Below are positions 1-9,224 of a stretch of 64,000 nt of DNA, piece by piece (the stretch's first letter is position 1; every line of letters begins with the position of its first letter). A program made the position numbers and the translations under genes. The stretch is taken from the NCBI RefSeq assembly GCF_000213555.1, contig NZ_GL891985.1:1-64000 (forward strand). The letters are read 5' to 3'. The notes under the pieces were generated by a model. The model searched no databases. It worked only from the letters and a program-made list of their open reading frames with translations, and was not told the DNA's origin. This stretch comes from Dysgonomonas gadei ATCC BAA-286 (GTDB lineage: Bacteria; Bacteroidota; Bacteroidia; Bacteroidales; Dysgonomonadaceae).

Positions 1-148
1 TTCCCCTGTTATAGGTAGGTTGCATACGCGTTACTCACCCGTGCGCCGGTCGCCATCAAAGTATTGCTACCCTATGCTGCCCCTCGACTTGCATGTGTTA
101 GGCCTATCGCTAGCGTTCATCCTGAGCCAGGATCAAACTCTTCTTTGT
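1..148 (-). rRNA. rrs: 16S ribosomal RNA, 5' end only (gene runs off the window)
   Basis: On the minus strand this stretch reads as the start of a bacterial small-subunit rRNA. The universal 27F primer site (AGAGTTTGATCCTGGCTCAG) lies at about 141-122, followed by the conserved GATGAACGCTAGCG and ACACATGCAAGTCGA blocks. Aligning with E. coli numbering from GAAGAGTTTG places nucleotide 1 near position 148. Only about 148 nt are present; the rest lies beyond base 1. The sequence between the conserved blocks looks Bacteroidales-like. Confidence 0.97.
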
Positions 149-380
149 ATATTCTTTTTTTAAACCTTTTGATCCTGTTCAAGCTTTCTTTACTATTGGG
201 TAATAGTAATTGACGGTAGCACCTTTTTTAACTATCTCTAGCTTTTTTCCGGATATTTAATTTAATAAAAACCCAAATTGTGTACTACACTCTATAATGT
301 TGTTATTTCAGTTCCTTCAAAGATCGCTCTTCCGCCCTACGCAAAACACCCTTCTTTAAACGTGCCCTTTAGTGGTAAAG
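149..380 (-). other. Pre-16S leader of the rRNA operon
   Basis: This gene-free stretch lies between the deduced 16S 5' end and the probable rRNA transcription start near 380. It is AT-rich with T-runs and no credible ORF. By analogy with other rRNA operons it should be the transcribed leader that is removed during processing; I did not identify a boxA or processing stem with confidence. Confidence 0.6.
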
Positions 381-386
381 CGGGTG

Positions 387-418
387 CAAAAGTAGAAAAC
401 AATTCCTTACACTCCAAA
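387..418 (-). promoter_or_regulatory. Probable rRNA operon promoter (Bacteroidota type)
   Basis: On the minus strand a TTTG (418-415), exactly 20 nt, then TACTTTTG (394-387) match the Bacteroidota primary-sigma consensus TTTG-N19-23-TAnnTTTG. The inferred start near 380 leaves about 230 nt of leader before 16S. An AT-rich stretch (420-620) lies upstream and could act as an UP-like region. The remainder of the gap to 657 has no gene. Confidence 0.75.
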
Positions 419-657
419 CTTTATGAAACCTTTTTTTGAAATATTTTTTAGACAAACATTGTAAAATCAAAGTATACACCTAGAATACAACATGTTGTTA
501 AACATAAAAAAGTTTATATAAAATGACAAAATAGTTTTGAAAGCGACCTTCCATAAACAAGTTCAACTATTTTTATGTTTTATATTATATATATGGTAGC
601 TTTAGATGTCATATAAATCACTACTTTTACACAAAATAACACCTAAATAACCGATTT

Positions 658-2715
658 ATGATCTATGAACAGCTAATCAACCCCAAAAGCATCGTAGTAG
701 TGGGCGCATCTGATAACATTTTGAAACCTGGAGGCAGTGTTTTACACAATTTAACCACAGGAACGTTTGACAAGGATTTATATGTTGTTAATGCCAGAGG
801 CGGCTCGATACAGAACACAAAAGCGTATGTAAGCATTGAGGATATCCCACAAACCGACCTGGCTATCATCTCAGTTCCGGCAAACCAATGCCTGCAGACT
901 GTGGAATATCTGGCCAAGAAAAAAGGAGTAAAAGCCTTTATTGTTTTCTCGGCAGGATTTAGTGAGGAGTCTGAAGATGGGGCTAAATTGGAAAAAGATT
1001 TGGTAGACATAGTCAACAAAGCCGGGGCAATCATGATAGGCCCTAACTGCTCGGGCTACTTCAACACTAAGCATCAGAGCATTTTTACCCGTCCGATCCC
1101 AAACCTGGATCCTCAAGGTGTAGATATCATATCCAGTTCGGGGGGTACTATTACATATATTATAGAATCAGCCATGCGGATTGGCCTAAGATTCAATTCT
1201 GCGTGGTCGATAGGAAATGCGGCACAAGTAGGCGTTGAAGACATTCTGGAATTCTTAGATAACGAATTCGACCCAGAATCCAGCCCTAAGATCAAACTAT
1301 TATATCTGGAAAAAATAGCAGATCCAGACCGCTTCCTCAACCACTCAGCATCTCTCATCCGAAAAGGCTGCAAAATCGCCGCCATAAAATCAGGCAGCTC
1401 CAGTTCCGGCAGCCGGGCAGCCTCATCTCATACCGGAGCCATAGCAAGTTCAGACTCTGCCGTGGAAGCACTCTTCAGAAAAGCAGGGATCATTCGCTGC
1501 TATTCCAGAGAAGAACTGGCCAATGTAGCCGCCGTACTCACCCTTAAAGAAATAAAAGGGCGGAACCTGGCTATCATCACTCAAGCGGGAGGACCCGCAG
1601 TAATCCTAACCGATGCCTTATCAAAAGGAAACATTGACGTTCCGGAAATGAATAAAGAACTTGCAGCTGAGTTAAAAAAACACCTTCTCCCCGGAGCAGC
1701 TGTATCCAACCCCATAGATATTATCGGAACAGGAACAGGGGAACACATGGCTACCTGCATTGATTTTTGCGAAAAACGCTTCAAGGAAATTGATGGCATT
1801 GCCGTTATATATGGTAATCCGGGAGTAAGTAATGTGGCTGAAGCCTATGAAATATTAGACCAAAAAATAAAAACATGCAAGTTACCTATTTATCCTATCC
1901 TGCCTTCAGTCATTGCAGCTTCACAAGAAATGGACAACTTCGTCAAAAAAGGACATGTAAACTTTACTGATGAATACGCCCTGGCAAATGCCCTATCAAA
2001 AGTAGTATCATGGACTCCCCCATCGGTAGGAAAAATGGAGGATATAAAAATAGACATACCACGTATCAGAAATATTATAGACAATGCTTCGGACGGATAT
2101 ATAGACAGTGATACAATAAGGAAATTATTTGACGCAGCCGGAATACCTCAAGTACAAGAATTGGTTACCAATAACAAAGAGGAAGCCATCAGCTTTGCAA
2201 ATAAAATAGATTATCCAATTGTAGCGAAGTGTGTCGGACCGGTACACAAGTCGGATGTTGGAGGTGTAGTCCTGAACATAAGATCTGACGACCATCTTGC
2301 CCTTGAGTTTGACAGACTGATGAAAATACCGGAAACCACCGAAGTAATGATACAACCTATGCTTTCGGGACAGGAATTATTTATAGGGGCAAAATACGAG
2401 TCAAAATATGGACACATTGTTTTGTGCGGTCTGGGCGGAATCTTCGTAGAGATATTGAAAGATGTAGCATCGGGGCTCGCCCCTTTAAGTTTCAACGAAG
2501 CATCATCCATGATACGCTCCCTCAGGGCTTACAAAATAATTCAGGGAACCAGGGGGCAAAAGGGACTAAACGAAAGATTATTCACAGAGATAATTGTCCG
2601 GCTGTCCATCCTACTAAGATTTGCTACCGAGATAAAAGAAATGGATATCAATCCGCTACTGGCAAATGAAGATAAAGTAATAGCTGTAGATGCCAGAATA
2701 AGAATAGAAAAATAA
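658..2715 (+). CDS. ADP-forming acetate/acyl-CoA synthetase (alpha-beta fusion)
   Basis: A 685-residue single-chain NDP-forming acyl-CoA synthetase, which interconverts acyl-CoA + ADP + Pi and acid + CoA + ATP in the cytoplasm. Domain order is an N-terminal CoA-binding Rossmann domain (about 1-130), a succinyl-CoA-ligase-like domain (about 150-455) and a C-terminal ATP-grasp domain (about 470-685). The SSHTGA motif supplies the phospho-accepting His (H258), and VAKCVGPVHKSDVGGV is the typical start of the ATP-grasp part. Length fits the fused form found in many anaerobes. The gene stands alone, ending in a strong terminator. Which acid is used (acetate, propionate or others) cannot be read from sequence. 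With pta/ackA 27 kb away, the genome has two ATP-yielding routes to acetate. Confidence 0.9.
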   Translation: MIYEQLINPKSIVVVGASDNILKPGGSVLHNLTTGTFDKDLYVVNARGGSIQNTKAYVSIEDIPQTDLAIISVPANQCLQTVEYLAKKKGVKAFIVFSAGFSEESEDGAKLEKDLVDIVNKAGAIMIGPNCSGYFNTKHQSIFTRPIPNLDPQGVDIISSSGGTITYIIESAMRIGLRFNSAWSIGNAAQVGVEDILEFLDNEFDPESSPKIKLLYLEKIADPDRFLNHSASLIRKGCKIAAIKSGSSSSGSRAASSHTGAIASSDSAVEALFRKAGIIRCYSREELANVAAVLTLKEIKGRNLAIITQAGGPAVILTDALSKGNIDVPEMNKELAAELKKHLLPGAAVSNPIDIIGTGTGEHMATCIDFCEKRFKEIDGIAVIYGNPGVSNVAEAYEILDQKIKTCKLPIYPILPSVIAASQEMDNFVKKGHVNFTDEYALANALSKVVSWTPPSVGKMEDIKIDIPRIRNIIDNASDGYIDSDTIRKLFDAAGIPQVQELVTNNKEEAISFANKIDYPIVAKCVGPVHKSDVGGVVLNIRSDDHLALEFDRLMKIPETTEVMIQPMLSGQELFIGAKYESKYGHIVLCGLGGIFVEILKDVASGLAPLSFNEASSMIRSLRAYKIIQGTRGQKGLNERLFTEIIVRLSILLRFATEIKEMDINPLLANEDKVIAVDARIRIEK

Positions 2716-2740
2716 AAATCTATTCCACTCAGCACATAAT

Positions 2741-2776
2741 AAACAGCGTTTATTCTTAGATAAACGCTGTTTGTTT
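2741..2776 (+). terminator. Intrinsic terminator after the acyl-CoA synthetase
   Basis: Perfect 12-bp stem AAACAGCGTTTA (2741-2752) and TAAACGCTGTTT (2761-2772) with an 8-nt loop, followed by GTTTT. Confidence 0.85.
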
Positions 2777-2919
2777 TACACAAAAGCTCGAAATAATAAA
2801 GAAGCCATAGGCTTAAGTAATCCAGCCTCTACCCTTAACACTTTAAAAAGCGGCGCAATTATCAACAAAAATCAACTAACCGAACAATCTTTCGTTTTTA
2901 GATGTTAATTAACAATTGA

Positions 2920-2953
2920 TTTGCTGTTTTTCCTCTTTAGAAGTATATATTTG
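2920..2953 (+). promoter_or_regulatory. Probable promoter of the amino-sugar genes
   Basis: TTTG (2920-2923), 22 nt, TATATTTG (2946-2953) fits the Bacteroidota consensus. A start near 2960 would give a 5' UTR of about 120 nt before the ROK kinase. The rest of the 2716-3079 gap holds the upstream terminator and nothing else I recognise. Confidence 0.65.
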
Positions 2954-3079
2954 TAATATTATTATGGAAAACAAGGAGATGGTCTGATTAAATATCATTC
3001 ACAGCTAAAGACAATACTTTAAGATAGGCTATAATGTTTAGTTAGTCATCTCAAATTAACGCACTACATTCTTAACATT

Positions 3080-3904
3080 ATGAGAATTGGAATAGACATA
3101 GATGGCACGAGCATGCGGTTAGGAATTGTTGATGGAGGTCAAATATTCCGCAAACTAGTGGTTCCCACAAAGGCTGACGAATCAGAGGGCGTCATTATAG
3201 ATCATCTGATAGAAACGATCGGAACAATAATAAATTCTAATATTCGCGGGATAGGAATAGGTGTCTCGGGCATTGTCAAAACCAGTAAAGGAATCATACA
3301 AGATGCTATCAACATCCCGTCTTGGAAGAAAGTCCCTTTAAAAGATATCCTCGAAAAAGAATTCAGGATTCCGGTATTTGTAAACAATGACTCTAACTGC
3401 TTCGCTTTTGGAGAGCGCTACTACGGGGAAGGCACCCTCTATCGTGATATTGTCTGCGTAACATTAAGTATCGGGGTTGGAGCAGGCATCATTATAAACA
3501 ATGAATTATATAACGGATACAATACAGGAGCGGGAGAAATAGGAAGCCTCCCTTATCTGTACTCCGATTATGAACGTTATTGCGGACAGAAATTTTTTGT
3601 ACGCAATAATACAACGGCTCAAGAGGCTTACGAACTCGCCTTGCAAGGAGATGACAAAATGCTGGCCCTTTGGAACGAACTCGGCGAGCATATAGGCAAT
3701 CTTATGAAAACTATCCTTTTCACCTATGATCCCCAAGCTATTATATTAGGAGGAAATATTGTAAAAGGATATGAACTTTTTGCAGATAATATGTATGAAA
3801 GCGTATATAAATTTCCTTTCAAGGAAACTGTTGAGCGGGTAAAAATACTTTTATCCAAGAAGGAAGATATCAATCTGCTCGGAGCCGCAGCCCTGGTTGT
3901 TTAA
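3080..3904 (+). CDS. ROK-family sugar kinase
   Basis: A 274-residue cytoplasmic ROK kinase. The N-terminal IGIDIDGTSMRLGI block is the phosphate-binding motif, NNDSN (catalytic Asp D104) is the base, and GVGAGIIINNELYNG plus GEIGS follow as in the family. The Cys-rich zinc motif (CxCGxxGC) of many ROK glucokinases and repressors is missing: the segment after GEIG reads SLPYLYSDYERYCG. It carries no N-terminal helix-turn-helix, so it is a kinase and not a ROK repressor. It sits 52 nt upstream of the NagB-like/PIG-L gene and on the same strand as nagB, so an amino sugar (GlcNAc, glucosamine or ManNAc) is a reasonable substrate guess. That is inference from context; glucose or fructose remain possible. 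Confidence 0.85.
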   Translation: MRIGIDIDGTSMRLGIVDGGQIFRKLVVPTKADESEGVIIDHLIETIGTIINSNIRGIGIGVSGIVKTSKGIIQDAINIPSWKKVPLKDILEKEFRIPVFVNNDSNCFAFGERYYGEGTLYRDIVCVTLSIGVGAGIIINNELYNGYNTGAGEIGSLPYLYSDYERYCGQKFFVRNNTTAQEAYELALQGDDKMLALWNELGEHIGNLMKTILFTYDPQAIILGGNIVKGYELFADNMYESVYKFPFKETVERVKILLSKKEDINLLGAAALVV

Positions 3905-3956
3905 GCCATTTAATAAGAATGTTTATTCATAAATAATTATATATAAAACCTTTGAT

Positions 3957-5939
3957 ATGAGATTAGATTTAAGTTCGCAAATTGTATTGGACAGAGTACC
4001 CCTGCGTTACTACCGTCCTGAAAATGAATTTGAGCTATCTGCCCTGACCCGCTACGAAAAAGTGCCTACCGAGATTTATGAGTCCTCTGTAGAGGCATCT
4101 TTGCATATAGCGAGAGAAATAGCGCGAAAAATAAAAGAAAAACAAGCTACGGGGTCACCATTCGTACTTGCCCTCCCGGGAGGACATTCCCCTCAAACGA
4201 TCTATCAGGAACTTATCCGCTTACATAAAGAAGAGAATTTAAGTTTTAAAAACGTCATTCTATTTAATATATACGAGTTTTATCCTATAGCACCTCAATC
4301 CAACAGCAATCTGAAACTATTAAAAGAATCTTTGTTAGATTATGTTGATATAGACCCTAAAAACGTATATTCACCTGATGGGTCCGTTTCGAAAGAGGAA
4401 ATACTGAACTACTGTAAGACATATGAGCAAACCATCCACAATGTAGGAGGAATAGATTATCTTCTGCTAGGCTTGGGACGTGCGGGCAACATTGGCATCA
4501 ATATTGCCGGATCAAGTATGAATTCACAAACCCGTCTGATTCTATTGGATGTACAGTCTAAGAAAGAGGCTGTCAACACGTTCGGGACTATAGACAAAGT
4601 GCCTGTCAGCGCCGTCACAATGGGTGTAGCTACAATCATGAAAGCGAAAGAGATAGCCCTGATCGCATGGGGTGAGGACAAAGCCGGAAGCGTTAAAGAT
4701 GTGGTAGAAGGAACCATGTCGGATGCCATACCTGCTTCGTGCCTGCAAGCCCATGAAAATGCGAAAGTACACATAGACCTGAATGCGGCTTTTGAACTCA
4801 CACGCATCAACCACCCATGGCTGGTAACAAACTGCGATTGGAGCAATAAACTCATCCGCAGAGCAATTGTGTGGTTATGTTTCAAAGTGAATAAGCCGAT
4901 ACTGAAGCTGACGAACAAGGACTATCAAGACAACGGACTGGAAGAACTTTTGGCTCTATATGGCTCTGCATATAATGTAAACATTAAGATATTCAATGAC
5001 CTGCAACACACAATAACAGGTTGGCCAGGTGGAAAACCGAATGCCGATGATACCAATCGTCCGGAAAGAGCAAAACCATATCCGAAACGTGTTATAATTT
5101 TCAGCCCACACCCCGACGATGATGTTATCTCTATGGGAGGAACTTTCAAAAGACTGGTGGATCAAAAACACGATGTGCACGTTGCTTATCAGACATCGGG
5201 CAACATTGCCGTAGGCGATGAAGAGGTTATCCGCTATGTATCTTTTCTCGAGGATGTAAGACGAAAATATGATGCAGGTAATGAAGCTCTGAAGAAAAAG
5301 TATGCAGAAATACTTCAGTATCTGCTACACGACAAGGACGAAGAGGATATAGACACTCCGGATATTTTGTTCCTTAAAGGACATATCCGTCGCCAGGAAG
5401 CAACTACTGCCTGCCGTTATGTGGGTATGGATACACACAAAACGACCTTTCTCGATCTTCCGTTCTACGAAACAGGACGTATCAAGAAAAACCCTATATC
5501 AGAGGCCGATGTAGAAATAGTGAAGAAATATCTGGAATCGGTTCAACCCCATGAAGTATTTGTTGCAGGAGACCTCGCCGACCCGCACGGGACACATAAA
5601 GTATGTCTCGATGCCATCCTCGCAGCAGTAGATGAACTAAAAGGTGCGGAATGGCTCAAAGACTGCCGCTTCTGGATGTACCGTGGTGCATGGGCCGAAT
5701 GGGAAATTGACCATATCGAAATGGCCGTACCTATCTCTCCTGAAGAACTCCGTTCTAAGCGGAATGCGATTCTAAAACATCAATCGCAGATGGAAAGCGC
5801 TCCGTTCTTAGGGAATGACGAACGTTTGTTCTGGCAGCGTTCCGAAGACAGGAACAAGGCTACAGCAGAGCTCTACCGCCAGTTAGGGCTTGCCTCGTAT
5901 GAAGCAATTGAAGCCTTTGTAGAATATCATCCTCTATAA
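3957..5939 (+). CDS. NagB-like domain fused to a PIG-L/LmbE deacetylase; NagB active site lost
   Basis: A 660-residue two-domain cytoplasmic protein. Residues about 30-290 follow the glucosamine-6-phosphate deaminase fold, and about 375-600 form a PIG-L/LmbE zinc-dependent N-deacetylase. The deacetylase keeps SPHPDDDV (H385-D389) and DPHGTH (H544 and H547), so it should bind metal and be active. The NagB half does not look active: by alignment with the intact NagB next door, catalytic Asp72 is Tyr (Y106 in FNIYEFY), Asp141 is Ala (A176), His143 is Asn (N178), Glu148 is Ile (I183), and the phosphate loop TGSSP reads GGHSP. The reading frame is intact and conserved in length, so this is not a decaying pseudogene. 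This fusion family in Bacteroides is annotated as glucosamine-6-phosphate deaminase; here that name would probably be wrong. A sugar-binding or regulatory role for the N-terminal half is inference. Confidence 0.88.
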   Translation: MRLDLSSQIVLDRVPLRYYRPENEFELSALTRYEKVPTEIYESSVEASLHIAREIARKIKEKQATGSPFVLALPGGHSPQTIYQELIRLHKEENLSFKNVILFNIYEFYPIAPQSNSNLKLLKESLLDYVDIDPKNVYSPDGSVSKEEILNYCKTYEQTIHNVGGIDYLLLGLGRAGNIGINIAGSSMNSQTRLILLDVQSKKEAVNTFGTIDKVPVSAVTMGVATIMKAKEIALIAWGEDKAGSVKDVVEGTMSDAIPASCLQAHENAKVHIDLNAAFELTRINHPWLVTNCDWSNKLIRRAIVWLCFKVNKPILKLTNKDYQDNGLEELLALYGSAYNVNIKIFNDLQHTITGWPGGKPNADDTNRPERAKPYPKRVIIFSPHPDDDVISMGGTFKRLVDQKHDVHVAYQTSGNIAVGDEEVIRYVSFLEDVRRKYDAGNEALKKKYAEILQYLLHDKDEEDIDTPDILFLKGHIRRQEATTACRYVGMDTHKTTFLDLPFYETGRIKKNPISEADVEIVKKYLESVQPHEVFVAGDLADPHGTHKVCLDAILAAVDELKGAEWLKDCRFWMYRGAWAEWEIDHIEMAVPISPEELRSKRNAILKHQSQMESAPFLGNDERLFWQRSEDRNKATAELYRQLGLASYEAIEAFVEYHPL

Positions 5940-5951
5940 ATTATAGTAAAA

Positions 5952-6004
5952 GGCAAACCTTTCAGGATATAAGAGTTATCTTTGGAAGGTTTGTCTTATT
6001 TTTT
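5952..6004 (+). terminator. Intrinsic terminator between the fusion gene and nagB
   Basis: Stem GGCAAACCTTTC (5952-5963) with GGAAGGTTTGTC (5984-5995), one G-U pair, then CTTATTTTTT. The right arm begins inside a TATCTTTG box (5977-5984) that could be the -7 element for nagB, whose start codon is only 28 nt past the T-run, so terminator and promoter may overlap. Confidence 0.75.
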
Positions 6005-6032
6005 ACCATAATATTAAAAACACTGATATATC

Positions 6033-6824
6033 ATGAGACTAATTATCCAGCCCGATTACAGTTCCTTATCCCAATGGGCAGCTAACTATGTTGTAAACAA
6101 AATCAATGCCGCTAATCCTACATCTGATAAGCCATTTGTTTTAGGATTACCCACAGGGTCTTCTCCTTTAGGCATGTACAACGGTTTGATCAAGCACTAT
6201 CAGGAAAAGCGGGTATCATTCAAGCATGTAGTCACATTCAACATGGACGAATATGTCGGCCTGCCGAAAGACCATCCCCAAAGCTACCATACCTTTATGT
6301 GGAGCAACTTCTTCAATCATGTGGATATAGATCCCGCTAATGTAAACATACTGAATGGGAACGCATCTGACCTGGATGAAGAGTGTGCTTCTTACGAGGC
6401 TAAAATGAAAGCTGTTGGGGGCGTAGATTTATTCCTGGGAGGAATAGGCCCGGACGGGCACATCGCATTCAACGAACCAGGTTCATCCCTATCATCCCGC
6501 ACACGTATCAAAACATTGACCCATGATACAATCATAGCTAACTCCCGCTTCTTCAGCAATGATGTAAACAAGGTACCTAAGACATCTGTGACAGTCGGGG
6601 TAGGTACTATCCTCGATGCAAAAGAAGTCCTGATCATGGTAAACGGGCACAATAAAGCCAGAGCTTTGGCCCAAGCTGTGGAAGGTGCCGTTAATCAGAT
6701 GTGGACTATCACAGCCCTGCAACTGCATCCGAAAGGAATCATCGTATGTGATGAAGCTGCCACGGATGAACTGAAAGTGGGTACGTATAAGTACTTTAAA
6801 GATATTGAAAAAGAGAATCTTTAA
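6033..6824 (+). CDS. nagB: Glucosamine-6-phosphate deaminase
   Basis: A 263-residue NagB, which converts glucosamine-6-phosphate to fructose-6-phosphate and ammonia in the cytoplasm. It matches E. coli numbering directly: phosphate loop LPTGSSP, Asp72 in FNMDEYVGL, and Asp141, His143 and Glu148 in GPDGHIAFNEPGSS. It is therefore the active deaminase of this locus, in contrast to the fused homologue just upstream. Length and start agree with the family. The terminator at 5952-6004 suggests at least partly separate transcription from the fusion gene. Confidence 0.97.
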   Translation: MRLIIQPDYSSLSQWAANYVVNKINAANPTSDKPFVLGLPTGSSPLGMYNGLIKHYQEKRVSFKHVVTFNMDEYVGLPKDHPQSYHTFMWSNFFNHVDIDPANVNILNGNASDLDEECASYEAKMKAVGGVDLFLGGIGPDGHIAFNEPGSSLSSRTRIKTLTHDTIIANSRFFSNDVNKVPKTSVTVGVGTILDAKEVLIMVNGHNKARALAQAVEGAVNQMWTITALQLHPKGIIVCDEAATDELKVGTYKYFKDIEKENL

Positions 6825-6852
6825 ATATTCAGATTGTCTGTAAATATATCCG

Positions 6853-6873
6853 GGGAGGTTATAATAGCCTCCC
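6853..6873. terminator. Probable shared terminator between convergent genes
   Basis: A short stem GGGAGGTT (6853-6860) with AGCCTCCC (6866-6873) and a 5-nt loop lies between nagB and the convergent membrane enzyme gene, whose stop codon starts at the next base. On the plus strand TTAATTTT follows. The short stem and interrupted T-run keep confidence moderate. Confidence 0.55.
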
Positions 6874-8877
6874 TTAATTTTCATCCTTCTTTTTCCTTAA
6901 CAATTGATTCTTCAACAAATAATTCGTCACCTGAACTGTCGCGGATGCATATACTCGCATGCTATCAAAAGCCTCTTTATGAACCGAGGCTACATTCTGC
7001 GAATTATTAGCCTTGTAATCATAAAGATACTCCTGCTTTGACAAGGTATTATAACAATAGAGGAAGTTATCGTCTATACAGCCCAGTTTGTCATCGGATG
7101 AAAACACCGCATACGGACGTGTTTCCTTCATCAGATCTATACCCAGAGAGTTGTTCTCATAATCCATATTCAGCAGCCCCATTACAGTAGGAAATATGTC
7201 TATCTGTCCTCCATATGTATCGATAACCTTCGGCGCATCTTCGAACAGAGGCGAATAGATGATAAGCGGAACATGATTGAACGACAGAGGCATCTCATAC
7301 AAGGCCTGCCCTTCGAGGCGCCCGTGGTCAGCAACAAATACAAATATGGTATTATCAAACCAATCATGTTTAGCCGCATCATCCATAAACTGTTTTATGC
7401 ACTGGTCGGAATAAAAGACAGCCTGCTCCGAATCGTTCTTGCTTACATACTTGAATTCATCCGGTATTATATAGTCGGGATGATTAGATATAGTCAGTAT
7501 TCCTCCAAAGAAAGGTTGCCCACCGTTATTACCTAAAGTATTCGCAGCATATTTAAATAAATATCCGTCATTAACGCCCCAGGGGCTAACGTATTCCGAC
7601 GGCGGATAATTCTCCCGCGAATGAAGGTTCTTCATCTCGTATCCATTCAGGCTAAAGAACATATCCATATTATTATATGCTTTTTCATGAGCCAGATAAA
7701 ATGACGACACGTATCCTTTCTTGTTCAGATTATACGGTAGGCCTTCACATAATGGGAGCGGTACGGCATTAGAACCGCCTGTAGCAACCCTGTTATCCAT
7801 AATCACCCTGTCGAAAAGCGAAGGAATGCCGTACAATGAACTGAATGTACCCTGATTTGTATGTATCGCTTGAGAATAAATATTCCTGAAATAATATGAC
7901 TTGTTTATCAGTTCATTCAAGGTAGGCGTAAGGTGTGGAGTTTCTGTAATGAAATAAGAAGACATCGCCTCCATTATAACAAGTACGATATTGGGCCTGA
8001 TCTCTTCTTTATCACTCGTTACCCGACGGCGGATACGGGAATCATCTTCTATAAAATACTGATATCCAAAATCCTTTTTTATCAGCTCGAACGAATCGTC
8101 CAGTGATATCAGATGATTCACCTCACGGTCTTTATACTGAGGAACAATCATACTCAACCAGAAATTGTATACAGGACTCACGGTCAACTCATTTGTAAAA
8201 GAACTTGAGCCCAGATAAGGTGTCCATAGAGTAATCGGATAAACAAAGCGTTGTTTCTTCGTTACACCTGTATAGCAGACTGCGAGCAAAGCAATAGGGA
8301 TAAGAATATATTTCGCTAGCTTCAATTTACTGTTTACTGAGTCATCTGCATTGTAGTTCTTCCATTTCTTAGAGAAATATACAACACACAAACCAAATAA
8401 AAGAATGGTTATAAAAAACAAAGCGAAATATTTATAATAACTGGACTCCGCAAGAATCATCTGATACCCCTCTGTATCGTTACTCAACCAGGCCAGAATG
8501 GATACATCAAGATGTTTGAAAAAGAAATTAAAATACGGTATATCAGCTATTGCAAACCCAAATATAACAGTATAAATACTTATATAGTATATATTAAGAC
8601 TATGCCGGAATATTTTCCGGTCCGATCCCCAAAAAGAGATAAGACAGGCAAAAATCACAGCAAGGGCGCTAATACAAGCTACCGGAATATTATCTATATA
8701 AAGGCCTAAACGGAAAGCTCCGGTAATAGATTCATTATCTACATATTCCACATTATGCCAGTTTGTAAACAACAGAATCAATCTGATTATAAAAAAGATA
8801 AGCAGCGCCAGCAAATGTATCTTGAAGATATATGCTATTACAGGATATAAGTTTGTAAGATATTTTTTTAAATCCAT
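6874..8877 (-). CDS. LtaS-like membrane phosphoglycerol transferase / sulfatase-fold protein
   Basis: A 667-residue inner-membrane protein with about five hydrophobic helices in residues 15-205 followed by an extracytoplasmic alkaline-phosphatase/sulfatase-fold domain (about 295-610). Key residues of the LTA-synthase group are visible: Glu303 in IVLVIMEAMSS (metal), Thr344 in HTNQGTFSSLYG (nucleophile position) and Asp517-His518 in FVADHGR. In Bacteroidota, which lack lipoteichoic acid, relatives are thought to move phosphoglycerol or phosphoethanolamine-type groups onto periplasmic glycans or lipids; the substrate here is unknown. It is convergent with nagB and monocistronic, with its own promoter-like box upstream. 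Confidence 0.85.
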   Translation of the reverse strand: MDLKKYLTNLYPVIAYIFKIHLLALLIFFIIRLILLFTNWHNVEYVDNESITGAFRLGLYIDNIPVACISALAVIFACLISFWGSDRKIFRHSLNIYYISIYTVIFGFAIADIPYFNFFFKHLDVSILAWLSNDTEGYQMILAESSYYKYFALFFITILLFGLCVVYFSKKWKNYNADDSVNSKLKLAKYILIPIALLAVCYTGVTKKQRFVYPITLWTPYLGSSSFTNELTVSPVYNFWLSMIVPQYKDREVNHLISLDDSFELIKKDFGYQYFIEDDSRIRRRVTSDKEEIRPNIVLVIMEAMSSYFITETPHLTPTLNELINKSYYFRNIYSQAIHTNQGTFSSLYGIPSLFDRVIMDNRVATGGSNAVPLPLCEGLPYNLNKKGYVSSFYLAHEKAYNNMDMFFSLNGYEMKNLHSRENYPPSEYVSPWGVNDGYLFKYAANTLGNNGGQPFFGGILTISNHPDYIIPDEFKYVSKNDSEQAVFYSDQCIKQFMDDAAKHDWFDNTIFVFVADHGRLEGQALYEMPLSFNHVPLIIYSPLFEDAPKVIDTYGGQIDIFPTVMGLLNMDYENNSLGIDLMKETRPYAVFSSDDKLGCIDDNFLYCYNTLSKQEYLYDYKANNSQNVASVHKEAFDSMRVYASATVQVTNYLLKNQLLRKKKDEN

Positions 8878-8928
8878 CTTATTTGTAAAGAATTTTGTGT
8901 TAAAGGCCTCTATTGTTCAAATAGATTG

Positions 8929-8936
8929 CAAAGATA
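8929..8936 (-). promoter_or_regulatory. Probable -7 box for the LtaS-like gene
   Basis: TATCTTTG on the minus strand, about 50 nt before the start codon. I see no clear TTTG at the right spacing upstream, so this is only half of the consensus. Confidence 0.45.
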
Positions 8937-9103
8937 AAAATTTGTCTGCAATTATAAATTATGAGTAATCTATTTTATATCCTTTTCGTTCGTAATTAAC
9001 ATAAGACTGATATCCCTACCGCAATTTTGAAAAAGTTACAAATGATACAATAAACAATATTCTCAAGCAGAGACGCAAATTCCAGCTCATCACCATATTT
9101 ACG

Positions 9104-9224
9104 TTTATTAACCGTATTTTGTTAAAACCTGACACATCTGACAGCTTTTCCTTTGTTTTTATCTTGTCATCTTTGCATCCGTTAACTATACATAGTTAAA
9201 AAGTAACAAAGGTAACAGCTTTTA
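9104..9224. repeat. Long dispersed repeat, copy 1 (second copy at 61131-61251)
   Basis: These 121 nt match 61131-61251 in the same orientation along their whole length, with about four in five positions identical. Exactly shared blocks include GTTAAAACCTGACACATCTG and AACAAAGGTAACAG. Neither copy is coding. The repeat lies in the gene-free stretch 8878-9602, which otherwise contains the smaller repeats listed next. Confidence 0.85.

Noticed and set aside
3957..4860. Degraded NagB half of the fusion as a pseudogene
   Set aside because: The frame is uninterrupted, codon use looks normal and the downstream deacetylase domain is intact, so the active-site losses look like a retained change of role and not decay.
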